A DNA stretch of 64,000 bases from Micropterus salmoides (GCF_014851395.1 NW_024043372.1:40519386-40583385); one strand, 5' to 3'; shown: positions 30,989 through 43,220, counted from the first letter of the stretch. Made by a program: numbers and translations. The notes: generated by a model from the sequence alone, not told the origin.

Positions 30989-32240
30989 TGGGACGCTCGA
31001 TACTGATGTGTCGACGCTGTGTCGAGATCCCGAAGCACAGACGTTTCGAAACACTGCTTCAAAGCGTGGTTCAAAACGTCAATGTCACGTGACCGCAGTG
31101 AAGCGAGGCTTTGGTGCGTTTCACCCCAGTTTCGACAGGTGGCACACCTGCTGCTTCTATGCTTGATTCACAGTTTGTTGGAACAAACCGCACATCAGCC
31201 TCTAACTCATTTGACAGATTTGTTCCAAGGAGACACAATCCTTTGATAAATTGGAGTGACGTGCTGTATTAGCTATATCTGCACCTGTAGGCCAAAAAAA
31301 TACTTTTGCCAGAAACAAATGTTCCATGTGACCTAATTTTTCCAAGGCTGGGGATGCCAATTATGAAAAAAAAAAAAACTCAAAACTGAATACAATTCTT
31401 GACATATAACAAATGTGAGACTTTTCAATTATCATTCTTGAAACAACTTCAACTTTACTCACTTACGGATTTTTAATCCATTACACCTCATCACTGCCAG
31501 CACTCATTAATTATTAATCATTATTACACTAGGGCCTATATCTTTCCTGCTAATTATCATTACACCTCTTTACTCCTCTAATTAGCTACTGTATCATACT
31601 GTAGATATCCACATTAATTACTATATTCAGTGGTTTGTATAGGCCTACTTTATTATATTCTCTACTCACTAACTTCAACTACCTATTATTTCTATTCCTT
31701 TTATGCCTTGCGAGTATCTGCAACAAAGAATTCACCCTCATAGATCAATAAAGTATTCCAATGGTGAAAATGGATAGGGTAGTGGTTAAGATATATGCCT
31801 TTAGTGTGAGAGATGTGGGTTCTATTCCCACTGTGATACATGTGTCCCTGCGCAAGACACTTAACCCCTCTGAATAAGCAATTGTGATTCCCTTTTCAGA
31901 AAAGCGTCGGCTAAATGAGTGATTACTTATGAAACAACACACAGATGTGTTTTATTTAAACACACTTTCATTGCAATCCCCTTCTGCTGTCTCTGACAAT
32001 CTGAATATATTTGTTTGTTTCGTTGTAAGGTGATTTCTCCGAAATCCTGTTGGTCATAAGGCGTTTAGAATTGTAAACGCTGGTCAATCATTGTTTCAAT
32101 GAAATCCCTACCAAGTTGTGTCGATATCAAAAGTGACCAGTAGGTGTCACCGTGGAGACGAGTGTTGAAGTCTTTCGAAGCCAATTGCACAATTGCTTCA
32201 AACGTTTCAATGTTTCACAAAGCCTCGCTTTGCCCACCAC
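30989..32240. mobile_element. hAT-like non-autonomous element
   Basis: 1252-bp insertion. The bases TAGTGGACACTA occur on both sides (30977-30988 and 32241-32252), while the uninterrupted arm in contig 3 (about 48075-48090) has the site once. Terminal words are related: the left end starts near TATGGGACGC, and the right end read on the other strand starts TAGTGGTGGGC. Both ends hold a GCGAGGCTTTG word. An 8-bp duplication plus these TAGTGG-type ends fit hAT. No transposase. Contains a SINE. Confidence 0.65.
31768..31925 (+). repeat. tRNA-derived SINE
   Basis: Polymerase III style head with A-box-like GGTAGTGGTTAAG (31780) and B-box GGTTCTATTCC (31819), then CAAGACACTTAACCCC (31853) and GTCGGCTAAATGAGTGATTA (31906). 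It sits inside the hAT-like insertion. Confidence 0.75.
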
Positions 32241-32530
32241 TAGTGGACACTACAAATACAGAATCGCATGCTAGAGTCAACCGAGCATTTAAGGTGGAAA
32301 ACAAGCGAAAATAGCATTGTTTGTGTAGAGACATACCGAGTGCAGCTCCTCCGGTGGCTTCCCCCTCGCACTGCTGATTGGGGAAACTCACCGCAGCTTG
32401 TAAAAACGCGCTTGAGTGCTATGATTGTTTGAAAGTGTTCACTGAGATTACCATGTGACTCCTGCATGAAAATGTGAATTAAGGGTGTGTTCAGGTGACT
32501 GGGAAAAATGGGACCATGGAATTTTAACCT
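32241..32530 (+). repeat. Inverted repeat pair, left arm part 2
   Basis: Continues the arm after the insertion, matching the reverse complement of 47795-48080, and ends near ATTTTAACCTGGGTTAC (32520). The matching boundary in the other arm is GTAACCCAGGTTAAAAT at 47793. Confidence 0.85.
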
Positions 32531-33860
32531 GGGTTACAGCTATTAAAAGTTCTATAAAGCATGTCGATATCTCAACTATTTTTCAAGATATTGACCAATA
32601 AACTTTGAAAGAGGCATGCGTCTGGACATAAATTAACACAAATCAGCAACTGTAGGGCCAATCATCTCAAAACTCACAGGATATGTTCAGATAAGTGCCC
32701 CAAACCTGGTCAGTTTGATGTACATACGCCACAAGGGGGCAGTACAAGCGCAAGAAAGAAAATTCACCATAAATCACATATTCTCCATTCATCACAAATC
32801 TCTACATAAGAACCTCAAACATACACTGCAAGTTAAAAATTGGCAGGAGGGTTGCAAATTCCACCCACTACTCATGCAAAAAAATGGCAATCATAGACAT
32901 CATGGTGGCGTTATAACAATCAACTTTACGTTTTTACAATTATCTAAAAAAAGTAAAATTTCTTACATCATTTCAATCTCTGGATTTATTTGCTCCTATG
33001 TTCTTCTGCTCTAAAAATGTCAAATTATAAGACTTTGTATTACTTTTCTCTAAAACCTACTTTTGCGAACTTGTACCAGATGGTTTCGCCAATCGACCTA
33101 AAACTTTGGCAGGATCATCTACGGATGTCGCTGATCAAAAGTAATTAAAAGAATTTTGATACGTCAATCTGTTTTTTTTTTCATAAATTTTTACTTTTGC
33201 GTATTTACATATATTTTTACATAAATGCTTGTAAATCAAAATTGGATTAAGCTATTGTAACCAAACTTGACGAGTCTTCTCAGATGCTTGGTCCGCGCTT
33301 CTGGGACATTCTTTCACTAGGGGGCACTACACTTGCAAAAAATTTATACCTCGTAATTCGCTGCATGGATTTGTACAAAATTCAGTTTGTACGATCTAGG
33401 GTCACTACTCAGTTGATGCATAAAGTTTAGTAATGATTGCTCAGAGTGGGCGTGGCTTTTTACAAGAAATGTAAATTTATAGACATTTCTCATTCCAAAC
33501 TTCAAAAAATCTATGAAAATCACCAGTACGTCCTAGAGAGCTGAAATTATTTTAGCACATCCACTGATATGCAACAAACGTTTGCCTCACTGCAACCTAT
33601 AGTCAGTTCAGATGTCAGTCACTATATTTTTCAGAATAAGCTAAATCAATTAAAATCTATATCTCCACAAGTCTTTCTTCAAACGCTACCAAAATCGACA
33701 GACATTCTCTAGATGGCCTATATCAACTGTCTCAAAGGGTTTTCAAATCGGTCAAACAAACGGTGAGTCTATAGTGATATCCAGTTTCTTACTATAACTT
33801 GTACAGTATGCAAAACAGTTTCTTTTTTGCTCAGTTTTGGATCAAAATAATAAAAAGGGG
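32531..33860. other. No recognisable gene; AT-rich unique-looking DNA
   Basis: No long frame on either strand and no repeat that I can name. Short phrases such as AGGGGGCACTACACTTGC and AAGGGGGCAGTACAAGCGCA recur (32733, 33316), so it may be an old repeat. Confidence 0.4.
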
Positions 33861-33864
33861 AAGG

Positions 33865-34185
33865 AGGCAGCCTACACAATATACACACAGAGGTACAGAC
33901 AGTGAAGGTGATGTTGCTAGAGACTAAATGAAAAATGGTACAGATATATACAGTAATGTTTTTGATAATAATCGTCAATAACAATAACAATAGGACTAGT
34001 AATAATTGTAGCAGAGGGTGTCGAGCAGGAACACGGGGGCAGCAGGTGACCCGCAGCCACAGATCCAGACTCCACAGCTCCAGAGCCAGAAAACCTGCAG
34101 GAAGTGATAGGAGGAGAGAGGAGAGGGACGAGAAAGCACAAGACTACCAGAAAGGGGAGAAGTTGTGTTAGTAACATGTAATAAT
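33865..34185 (-). repeat. L2-type LINE 3' UTR fragment
   Basis: Minus-strand copy of the L2 3' UTR region equal to about 12915-13250, including the CTTCCTGCAGGTTTTCTGGCT block and the ATTATTG-rich tract. It lacks the final 3' block and the coding region. Confidence 0.85.
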
Positions 34186-35209
34186 GGGATGAGGTACTGT
34201 TTTATGTGTTTTAAGTTTAAACTGACAAAACTATCTGGGTCTGGAACATGTGATGTCACTACCTCAACTTGTGAGAAGGTGCGTGGAAACAGGCTCTCAC
34301 CAGTGGCTCAGTAAGTAAGTCACTTTTTCTGGAGATCTTCTGCATCTGTTCTCCTCTGGAATTGTCAAATGTTGAATTTTTCATGACTTGCTTCGATCAC
34401 AGTCATTGCCGCTTGCAGCTATATTGAAAAAGGTGTTTTCCATTTCCATTCTTCATTTAGCCATTTGGCTATCAGCTAACTTGTACAACATAAACATTAC
34501 TTGGATAAGTAACTAATAATTAATTACTGTTTTGGAAATAGTAATCTGTTACACTACTAGTTACAGTTAGTTAAAGTAACGCGTTACTTAGTAACACTGC
34601 CCAACACTAGTTTTGTGTGTCAGGAGACAACATTAATCTGTCAAAATACAGAGAAGCACAGACACAAGTGTCAACTCCGGAGGGCTGGGGCCCTGTCACC
34701 CCCCACCCTTCACGGTCTTTAAATAGACCTGCAGCTGCCACACTTTGCCCTATATGAGCCTTTAAAGGCTCGTGCCAAAACTGATATTTTTAGATTAAGA
34801 TGTTGAAAAATTATCGTGTGCTGAGCTTTAATCCTGTGAACTCGCCTTTGAAACCAGTTGGAGTTAAACATGTCCTTGGTTTAATTATGTCAGATGAAAG
34901 TTTTTCTCTCATCACAGTAGAATGATTTCCCTATGGAGACATCTGATAGATGACACATAGTGACAAAGCGTAAATTAATCAGCCTGGTCACCCTAGTGCC
35001 TCCCCCCCCCCCCTCTCTCATTTGTTACTTTCTTCCTTTGCTCTCCCCTGCCTACTCTACCATTCTCCCCCAATCTCACTCTCCCTTCCTTTCAGCTTAT
35101 CTTCTGTTTAGTCCTTTTTTTTTCTTTTCACTTTCTCTACATCTTTTTTCAGTCACCATAATTATTTCTGCCCAATCCACAGCTTCTTTCAACATTAATT
35201 TTGGGCACC
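34186..35209. other. APOBEC2 exon 1 upstream region; hAT-like end
   Basis: At 34560-34617 AGTAACGCGTTACTTAGTAA and CACTGCCCAACACTAG form the end of a common fish hAT-type MITE. From 34640 to 35209 lies the 5' flank of APOBEC2 exon 1, with a pyrimidine-rich stretch (34990-35150). I see no convincing TATA box or muscle-factor site. No gene. Confidence 0.5.
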
Positions 35210-35436
35210 ATGGCTGACAAAAGTCGTACGCCGATGAGAAGAAAAGAGAGAAAAGGAAAAGAGTCCTCTGAAATGACTAAGGATGCAAAGGAGGTGAAGA
35301 CTGAAGGCGAGAGGGCGGTGGATAATGGAGAGGTCCCGGCTGAGGCGGCAGCTTCCAGTGGAGCAGGAGCTAATGATCAGAATGGAGATTTTCAGGTTGA
35401 GCCAATGGAACTTCCTCCATTTGAAATCATTGCAGG
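35210..35436 (+). CDS. apobec2: APOBEC2 first coding exon
   Basis: Encodes the N-terminus of APOBEC2, a vertebrate AID/APOBEC family zinc protein expressed in muscle, whose own deaminase activity is doubtful. The ATG at 35210 sits in a strong context (CACCATGG). An earlier in-frame TTG at 35201 is not needed. 75 codons plus two bases: a Lys/Glu-rich variable tail (MADKSRTPMRRKERKG...), an Ala/Gly/Asn linker, then the family-conserved block EPMELPPFEIIAG that precedes the deaminase fold (human has ELPPFEIVTG). The exon ends at a GG|GTAGGT donor (35437), splitting a codon after base 2. The exon is intact. The zinc-binding HAE exon is not found between here and the gap at 44694. The matching last exon lies in contig 3 on the other strand. 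Confidence 0.85.
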
Positions 35437-35440
35437 GTAG

Positions 35441-36078
35441 GTCCATATCAGCAGGTGCAGAGCTAAGCGAACTCCTCATTATTTATGTGCTTTATTTCCA
35501 CTGTTTGCCTTTACTCTGTGTGAATCCCACTCTGATCACAGCAGGGATCCCCTGATCCCACTGCTGACACTGACCGGCACTGAGAGTCAGGCATTTAGGA
35601 GGGCTGTGTTGCAAGCTGTTTATGCTGGAAGTGAATCTGAACCTTTTCTTGCCCAAAGTGGAAACATGTGACAGAAACGTGATAACCTTACCTGATGTAG
35701 TACTTATTATAACAACACTGCATAATCTGGGTGGTGCATATTGTGGCTTGTTTTATTAAAGTCAATTTAAAATGTCTGAATGTAGATTAAGACCAACCTC
35801 CTTTTAAAAACCTAATTAACCTACAGTAAACTACTGCACTACTACACTGAAAAGTACTTAAAAATAAATGCCATTCAAAGTTCTCTTCACTAGAATGCTT
35901 TTACTAAGAGAGTAGTAGTGATGAGTTTGCATTAACAAGCATCATTTAGGTTGTTTAATAGTGCTTTTCACCATAATAATCAAAAGGTTCCCTCTGGGTC
36001 TTATTTGTGCAGTGCTGGCTACCATTTAATTACCTGTCACCACTTCATATATCTGAGGCAAACAGTTTCTGACTATCA
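35441..36078. other. APOBEC2 intron 1 start; no gene
   Basis: No repeat or frame recognised between the splice donor and the L2-like LINE at 36079. Confidence 0.5.
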
Positions 36079-36622
36079 ATCAATCAATCAACACTTATTT
36101 ATATAGCACTTTACAGCAACCAACAGGTGTCCAAAGTGCTTTACATCAACCAAGAATAAACAACACAGCATTCAATAAAAGACAAGCAAAAAACATGAAG
36201 CCTAGATAACAGTAAGCCAGACAAAGTAACCTTAAAACATCAGAAGAAGAGGGAAGTTGTTGCATCACTACTGCGTATTAAAAGCCATTCTAAATAAATA
36301 AGTTTTAAGTTTTGATTTAAAATGAACAACATCCGTTATAGTGCAAATGTCAGGTGGGAGCTTGTTCCTGAGTTTTGGGGCAGCAAAAGCTAAGGCCCGC
36401 TCGCTCCACTGTTTGTACCTCGATAGGGATTGGGATCGAGACCCGGTTCCAAAGGGACCCGATTCCTAAATTTCTCAAAACCCGAAAATCAATAAGGTTC
36501 GAGCTTATCGATACTGCTATCGAGACATACGGGTCCTATGATGTAACGTTATGTCTCGAGCGACAATTCAAACGCAATGGATAATCATCAGTCTGCAGTC
36601 TCTGCCTGCTCTCTGTCGGCTC

Positions 36623-36662
<40 letters not shown>

Positions 36663-37790
36663 CGGCAGCAGAGCGAGAGGCTGCACCGTCGCAGTGGAAT
36701 ACGGTGAGGATTAAGTTAGCTCCAAACTACTGTAGCGTTAGTTGATGACAGCTCATTGCAGTAAGTACTCGCAATAAAACTTTCGCAAGTAAAAAGACAA
36801 TACTTTCTCAATACACCTGTCTGTAAGGTAACGTTAAACATGTAGAAATGGTTAATTTAATCATCTCTGTCCTCAGTATCTCATCCTGTATGTTTTATAC
36901 AAGCACAGCTAACGCTAGCTTGGCATTAGCCAAATGTTAAAAACAAGCTAAATAGAAAGCGTCTGTCTGGAGCACAGACTGGTCTGTAGTCTTAAAAACT
37001 CAGCTGCTGGCTGAGACAAACCAGCCGCTCCTCCTTCTACCTGGTAACGTTACCTACAGCAATCGAGAGAGGAGGAGGGACTGATACAGGCTGATATTAT
37101 TCTTTCTAAACGTCACTCACTACTTGTGATGTCAGATAAAGTTATTGAGTTACTTTGCTGTTGTAAACATTAATGTTGCTGCTCTAGAAACAACATTTAG
37201 CTGGATTTAAAATATAAAATTAAAAACAACCAGGCAGTAAATATGTACACTTCAATATATATTTATCGCAAGTGATGTGTCATCTCAATATATAACGTTA
37301 TCGCACATTGAATATTTTCCTCATACCGTGCAGGCCTACCTCATGCCCGTTGGGTCTGGTCTTACCAAATAACCATCACTAAATAATAGTAAAGTATCCA
37401 AAGTGGTATCGATAAAGAATCAGATCGTTAAGCAGTGTCAATAAGGGTATCAATAAAAATTAACAATCCCTATACCTCGACCTCGGAACTTCTAAAGCCC
37501 GTTGATCCAAAGACTGCAACAGACGATTTTGCCCACCCAACGTTAAAAGCTTAGACAAATACTCCGGAGCTAGGTCATTTAAGGCTTTGAAAAAAAACAA
37601 TAAAATCTTGAAATTGATTCTAAAACGCACCGGATGCCAGTGTAGTGTAAATAGAAGGGGAGTGATGTGTGCACTTTTAGATGTATTTGTTTAAAAGCGA
37701 GCAGCAGCATTTTGCACAAATTGAAGATGTGAAATGGATATTTGACTTAGACCAAGATAAAGAGTGTTGCAATAATCTAGCCTTGAACTA
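36079..37790 (-). pseudogene. L2-like LINE (second family), C-terminal RT, split by hAT-like insert
   Basis: Minus-strand LINE remnant in two parts. 37790-37481 gives RLDYCNTL, LQFVQNAAAR, TLHWHPVRFRINFKILLF and FKALNDLAPEYL-type segments. 36415-36079 gives ERALAFAAPKLRN, then HFKSKLKTYLF and the 3' UTR ending in a (TCAA)n-like tail at 36079 on the plus strand. Between them is the 1049-bp element at 36424. Clearly a different subfamily from the copy at 37795. Frames are broken. Confidence 0.8.
36424..37472. mobile_element. hAT-like non-autonomous element with 8-bp duplication
   Basis: 1049 bp flanked by TACCTCGA on both sides (36416-36423 and 37473-37480). Ends are inverted: TAGGGATTGGGATCGAGAC at left; the right end read on the other strand starts TAGGGATTGTTAATTTTTAT. 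TAGGGAT ends and an 8-bp duplication fit hAT. It includes a (CA)n tract (36627-36661) and GATAC-rich subterminal words, and has no transposase. It interrupts the LINE at 36079-37790. Confidence 0.85.
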
Positions 37791-37794
37791 ATAT

Positions 37795-38643
37795 TCAATT
37801 CTATTTTATTTATATAGCACCAAATCACAACAACAATTCCCACCAAAAGTCAAGTTAGTAACATGCATTAATGGGATTGGAAGGTTGCATACAGAGGGAG
37901 ATAAAGTAGAGGAGAGAGGAGCTCAGTGCATCATGGGAAGTCCCCTGGCAGTCTAGGCCTATAGCAGCATAACTAAGGGATGGTTCAGGACTCACCTGAG
38001 CCAGCCCTAACTATAAGCTTTATCAAAGAGGAAAGTCTTAAGCCTACTCTTAAATGTGGAGATGGTGTCTGCCTCCTGAACCCAAACTGGAACCTGGTTC
38101 CACAGGAGAGGAGCTTGATAGCTGAACGCTCTGGCTCCTAGTCTACTTTTGGAGACTCTAGGAACCACAAGTAACCCTGCATTCTGGGAGCGCAGTGCTC
38201 TGGTGGGGTAGTAAGGTACTATGAGCTCTTTAAGATAAGATGGTGTCTGACCATTAAGAGCTTTGTAGGTAAGAAGAATGATTTTAAATTCGATTCTGGA
38301 TTTTACTGGAAGCCGATGCAGAGAAGCTAAGACAGGAGAAATATGATCTCTTTTCCTGGTTCCTGTCAGAACACGTGCTGCAGCATTCTGGATCAGCGAA
38401 GTCTTAATGGACTTTTTCGAGCAGCCTGATAATAAGGAATTGCAGTAATCCAGCCTAGAAGTAACAAATGCATGGACTAGTTTTTCTGCATCATTTTTAG
38501 ACAGGATGTTCATGATTTGTGCAATATTATGCAAGTGAAAAAAGGCGGTCCTTGAAATTTGCTTAATGTGAGACTTAAACGACATGTCCTGATCAAAGAT
38601 AACTCCAAGATTCCTCACAGTGTTGCTGGAGGCCAGGGCGACG
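37795..38643 (-). mobile_element. L2-type LINE copy, 5'-truncated
   Basis: Minus-strand member of the same family as 12235-13523, with its (ATTGA)-type tail at 37795-37812. The 3' UTR is largely deleted (a junction near 37845), and ORF2 C-terminus is open from 38618 to 38007 (203 residues) with one missing segment in ..TSLIQNAAAR.. . It lies within the older L2-like LINE. Confidence 0.88.
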
Positions 38644-38661
38644 CCATGTCCTGATCAAAGA

Positions 38662-39550
38662 TCAGAATAAGTTTTATTGCCAAGTATGTGTACACATACG
38701 AGGAATTTGACTCAGGATTGTACATTACTCACGCTGTGCTTACTTATACAATAATAAAATAATAATATAATAATAATAAAATAAAATCAGACACAAACTA
38801 CAGAGTAGACAACACTAATATCACACTATGAACAAAACAATATAGACATATTCACAAATAGTGCAGTAATCAGAGTGCAAGAGTAAACTATTCTCATTAT
38901 GTACATCTTGAAGGTGGATATGATATACAGGTACACATACGCATACATGCATACATGTACACAGTGTGATGGAGTGTAGTGCAAAGGATGCTGGAAAAAA
39001 TAAATAAGACCTATGACCTGAGGTAGGCGTATTGGTATACAGTATATACAATATGACATAGTATGAACAGCACGGAAATAGAGAATGGTGAATAAATAAA
39101 TGGTAAGTGGAAACCAGTAAACGGGTGGCTGATTAGAGGCAGAGTTACTGGGTTATTGCACAGGAATTGTTCCCGACATTGTAAGTCAGAAATCGGCTGT
39201 TCATCAGAGTGATGGCTTGTGGGAAGAAATTGTTCCTGAGTCTGTTGGTTTGGGCATACAGTGCTCTGTAGCACCTACCAGAGGGGAGGAGCTGGAACAG
39301 GTTGTGTCCGGGGTGAGATGGATCTGCAGTGATGTTTCCTGCCCGTTTTCTGACTCTGGAAATGTATAAGTCCTGAATGGAGGGCAGGTTGGCACCGATA
39401 ATTTTTTCTGCAGTCCTGACTGTACGTTGTAGTACATTGTAGTCTGTCCTTGTCCTTTTTGGTGGCAGATCCAAACCAGACAGTGATGGAGGTGCAGAGG
39501 ACAGACTGGACAGCTCCTTAGGCAGGTTGAGCCTCCTGAGCTGACGCTGG
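38662..39550 (-). pseudogene. CR1/Rex1-like LINE, 3' part
   Basis: C-terminal ORF2 region on the minus strand: RQLRRLNLPKEL, DLPPKRTRTDYNVLQRTVRTAEKIIGANLPSIQDLY, TADPSHPGHNLFQLLPSGRCYRA, then the 3' UTR ending at about 38662 with AGAATAAGTTTTATTGCCAAG (plus-strand view), typical of fish CR1/Rex1 3' ends. Its upstream half continues at 43430-44611, on the far side of a nested LINE. One frameshift near 39470. Confidence 0.85.
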
Positions 39551-39798
39551 AAGTAATAATAATAATAATAATCTTTATTTGTAGAGCACTTTTCAAAAAC
39601 AAGTTACAAAGTGCTTTAACAAGTGTAAAGACAATAATACCCAAGAGACAATAATACAAAAACAATACAAGATAAAAGCATGAAAACATTGACTAAAATA
39701 CACGTTTAAGATAAATATAAAATAAGTAAAATACAATAAAATAAAGTCAAATAAGATCGGGAAAGGCTCTCCTATAAAAGTATGTTTTAAGAAGGGAC

Positions 39799-40934
39799 TT
39801 AAGAGTTTGATGACTCAGCTGACCTGATTTCCTTGGGCAGGCTGTTCCAGAGCCTCGGGGCCCTGACAGCAAACGCTCTGTCCCTTTTAGTTTTTAGTCG
39901 AGACTCTGGAACAGACAACAGACCTCTGCCCGAGGATCTCAAGGTACGTGCTGGTGTGTATGGGACTAAAAGTTCAGAAATATAACAAGGCGAGAGGCCA
40001 TAAAGAGCTTTAAAAGTAATCAATAGAATTTTAAAGTCAATTCTAAAACATACTGGGAGCCAGTGTAATGGAGCTAACACGGGGGTAATGTGGTCATATT
40101 TCTTTGTTCTGGTTAAAAGCCTGGCAGCTGAGTCCTGGACAGTCTGGAGTCGATCAATAGATTTTTGGGTTAAACAGGTGAAAAGGCTGTTGCAATAATC
40201 CAGGCGTGATGAGATGAAGGTCTCAGTGTCCTTAAAAGTTAACATAGATCGCATTTTAGCTATATTTCTAAGTTGATAAAAACATGATTGAACAAGCTTT
40301 GTGGTGTGCTGCTCGAAATTTAAATTACTATCAAACCAAACACTAAGGTTCTTTGCCACAGGCTTAATGTGATTTACTAGGGAACCAGCAGATGGCAAAT
40401 CAAATACTGCCATCTGCTGGGACCCAATGACCAGGATTTCTGTTTTGTTGAGTTCAGCTGGACGGAAATTATTTGACATCCATTTTTTAACTTCACAAAG
40501 TAAGTTGTTAAGTGAACTCAGCATTCCAGGGTCTGTGGATCTGACGGGCAAGTATATTTGTGTGTCATCAGCATAAATATGAAAAGAAATGCCATGTTTA
40601 TGGATAATATGTCCAAGGGGAAGCAGATACAAGGAAAACAAAATGGGTCCTAAGACCGATCCCTGAGGCACATCATATTTAACTGGACAGAATGAAGAGA
40701 CATAGTTGTTTACAGACACAGTCTGTCTAACATGATGTTGTGATCAATGGTGTCAAAAGCAGCGCTAAGGTCCAGGAGTACCAGGACTGAGCACATGCCT
40801 TCATCAGCAGACATTAAAAGGTCATTGGTGACTTTAAGCAGGGCAGTCTCAGTGCTGTGGTACTTCCTGAAACCAGATAGAAACTTTTCAAATATTTTGT
40901 TATTTTCCAGTACAGTGAGCAGCTGTTTGGACAT
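39799..40934 (-). pseudogene. LINE ORF2, reverse transcriptase part
   Basis: Two minus-strand frames. 40934-40710 has FRKYHSTETALLKVTND and LVLLDLSAAFDTIDHN (palm A). 40719-39799 has VPQGSVLGPILFSLYLLPLG (motif B), HIYADDTQIYL (motif C intact), the thumb with FISSRLDYCNSLF and RLQTVQDSAARLLT, and the end RAPRLWNSLPKEIRSAES. A small frameshift/deletion between them (about 40715) removes part of the motif A-to-B region. The RT would copy LINE RNA at the nick made by the endonuclease encoded upstream. Confidence 0.9.
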
Positions 40935-41020
40935 AATTCTTTCTAGAATCTTTGCAATAAAAGGCAGTTTTGAAATTGGTCTAAAATTATGTGGGAGGGA
41001 GGGATCTAAACCAGGTTTCT

Positions 41021-42583
41021 TTACTGCTGTTCAAAAACAGAGATCAAATGGGGCCCAACAGATTCTATTACTTTCAGTAAAAACTTTGTAGGTATTACAT
41101 CAAGTGGGCTGGAGGACACTCTCATTTGTGATACTGTTTTTAAAAGCTCAAACAAGTCGATGGGATAAAACTGGTTAAAACTCTCATGTTGCTGGTGAGG
41201 AACCTCTGAGTAAGAGGCCGCGGGGGTAATAGAGGCTCTGATTGACACCACCTTATTGGTAAAATAAGATAAAAACAATTCACAGTCATCATTACTTCCA
41301 GCTGAGGCACAAGGAGGGGTTGGGTTTACCAGCTGATCCACAGTCTTAAACAGAAACCTGGGATTGTGTTTATGTTTAGTAATGAGTTCAGAAAAATAGT
41401 GTGTTCTCGCATCCCTAACCATGTTATTGTAGTTAATTAATAAATCCTTCAGACTGAGGTAATGGACTTGGAGATTGGATTTTTTCCATCTGCGCTCTGC
41501 TTTCCTGCATTCCCTTTTGAGGCTGCGAATGCTGTCATTTATCCAGGGTTGCTTACTAGCTTTAGACGTAGGCCTAACCTTTAGAGGAGCAGTAATATTT
41601 AGTGACGACAAGCAGATATGATTGAAGTGATCGACCAGATTGTTGGTGTTGGAATCAGACAGGTGTTGGCTTTGGCTCTGAAAGAATGCGCAAAACTTTG
41701 AAACACTTTGTTCATTAAAGATGCGAGAACACACGGAGCTTGGTGAGGCGGCATGAGTAACAGGCGAATCGCAGCTAAAAACAATACATCTGTGGTCAGA
41801 TATGGTCATGTCCACTAATTCCACAGAGGAAATGCTGACACCCAGGGTAAAAACCAAGTCCAGTGTATGACCACGGTTATGAGTTTGCCCTTTGACATGT
41901 TGTTTGAAGTTAAAAGAAGTGGCCATATTTAAAAAGTCAGTTGCATTAACATTGGTGGGGTCATCAACATGAAAATTAAAATCGCCACAAAGAACAATTC
42001 TGTCATAATTTAAAACCAGAGTAGATAAAAATTCAGGAAGTTCTGATAAAAATCCTCCAGGCGGTTTTGGGGGGCGATAAATTATAACAAATATGATAGG
42101 TTGCAGCCCTCCAACTTTAAGAGTGAGAACTTCAAAGGAGTTAAATTCATCACAACATTTTAAATATTTCCTATACACGCTCACTAGCCCACCACCACGA
42201 CCACTGACCCTCGGTTGACTAAAACAATCACATTGAGGCGGACACAGTTCAGCTAGTTGGCTATAGTCATTCATTTGCAACCAGGATTCAGTTAAAAACA
42301 TAAAATCATTTAAGATAAAAGTCTTACTTGAGAGAGATCTCACATTGAAGAGAGCCATTTTAAATGAGTTTGTTCTGGGTGCTGGAGTTGGTGCAGTTGT
42401 CCTAATCCTTAAGAGATTACTATTCTTTCTGTGTGGGATGTGCACATTTCGGTTTACTGGTCTATGCGTGATGATGACAGGAATAGAAGTCTTTGGAACA
42501 ACGCTGGGAGCAGACAGTTTTACATGCCAGCAGGTGGAGACAGTTGTTTGTGGCAGTGAGGCTGAGATCTGTTCAGTGACCAA
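41021..42583 (-). pseudogene. LINE ORF2, AP endonuclease and linker
   Basis: 520 residues open without a break. Endonuclease motifs of the exonuclease III/AP-endonuclease fold in order: FNVRSLSSK, LTESWL (catalytic Glu), GRGGGLVSVY, FVIIYRPPKPPGG, GDFNFHVDDPTN (catalytic Asp/Asn), HTLDLVFT, and SDHRCIVF (catalytic Asp-His). A linker rich in basic residues (RSLKRECRKAERRWKK) and the start of RT follow. The Glu, Asp and His all look intact. The frame is lost at about 41021 before the RT palm. The start is uncertain because the true ORF2 start lies near the ORF1 remnant. Confidence 0.92.
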
Positions 42584-42616
42584 TGGTGAGTCCAGGTGTG
42601 CTGCATGAATGATTAG

Positions 42617-43220
42617 TCATTCACGTAAGTCATGTGTGGACCGCACTCTTGTGATGGAGGACGGGAGCGATGGCATTAGGTCCAGGAGTTTTTTTAAAAT
42701 GTCAGCCGTGGTGGCACCGGGGAAGCAGTGAGTGGTAGCGTTAAAGAAACGGATGTTTCTGGTTATGGAGTCACCAATTATTAGTGTGGTTGGGGAGAAA
42801 AGAGGACGAGGAGATGCCGGTTGTGGGGTTCCAGAGCAGGACTGAGCAGAATCTGCCACGGACCACCACTTCAGCCCAGGTTGACTGATGCTTTGGAGTC
42901 AAGCAGGAGGAAAGCCTGGGAAGGCTAGAGGGGTCCCATAACATGGTGTCCTGGATGTTAGCGGTTGCGCAAAGAGAAACAATCTGTTTGGCTTGTACTG
43001 AAGCCACATCCATAAAGCCAGTCAGCAGGGAATCTTTCTCTTTGAGTTCCTCTGAAAGTTGTCGGATGTCTTCCATAAGGTCAGCAATCTTCTTGTTCGC
43101 TTTCTTAAGGAGTGTGCAGTCCTCATGGGGCAGAGTTATCTCGGCTAGCATAGTCACCGGAGCTTTGTTGTGGTCAGTAGCGTTGATCGCGCTTTTACGG
43201 TCATCTAGCTTAAAATCCAT
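42617..43220 (-). pseudogene. LINE ORF1: coiled coil plus SGNH esterase remnant
   Basis: From ATG 43218 the minus strand gives a heptad-rich coiled coil (LLKKANKKIADLMEDIRQLSEELKEKDSLL, residues about 36-65), then a TWAEVV linker. After a frameshift (about 42850) it gives PTTLIIGDSITRNIRFF, the first block of an SGNH/GDSL-type esterase, with the nucleophile Ser in GDSIT. The later GGND and DxxH blocks are missing; the sequence jumps towards ORF2 after about 42640. Fish L2-group ORF1 proteins have this coiled coil plus esterase layout and bind LINE RNA. Confidence 0.8.

Noticed and set aside
35195..35479. Minus-strand frame across APOBEC2 exon 1
   Set aside because: Antisense shadow of the conserved exon; the plus strand has the Kozak start, APOBEC2 motif and donor.
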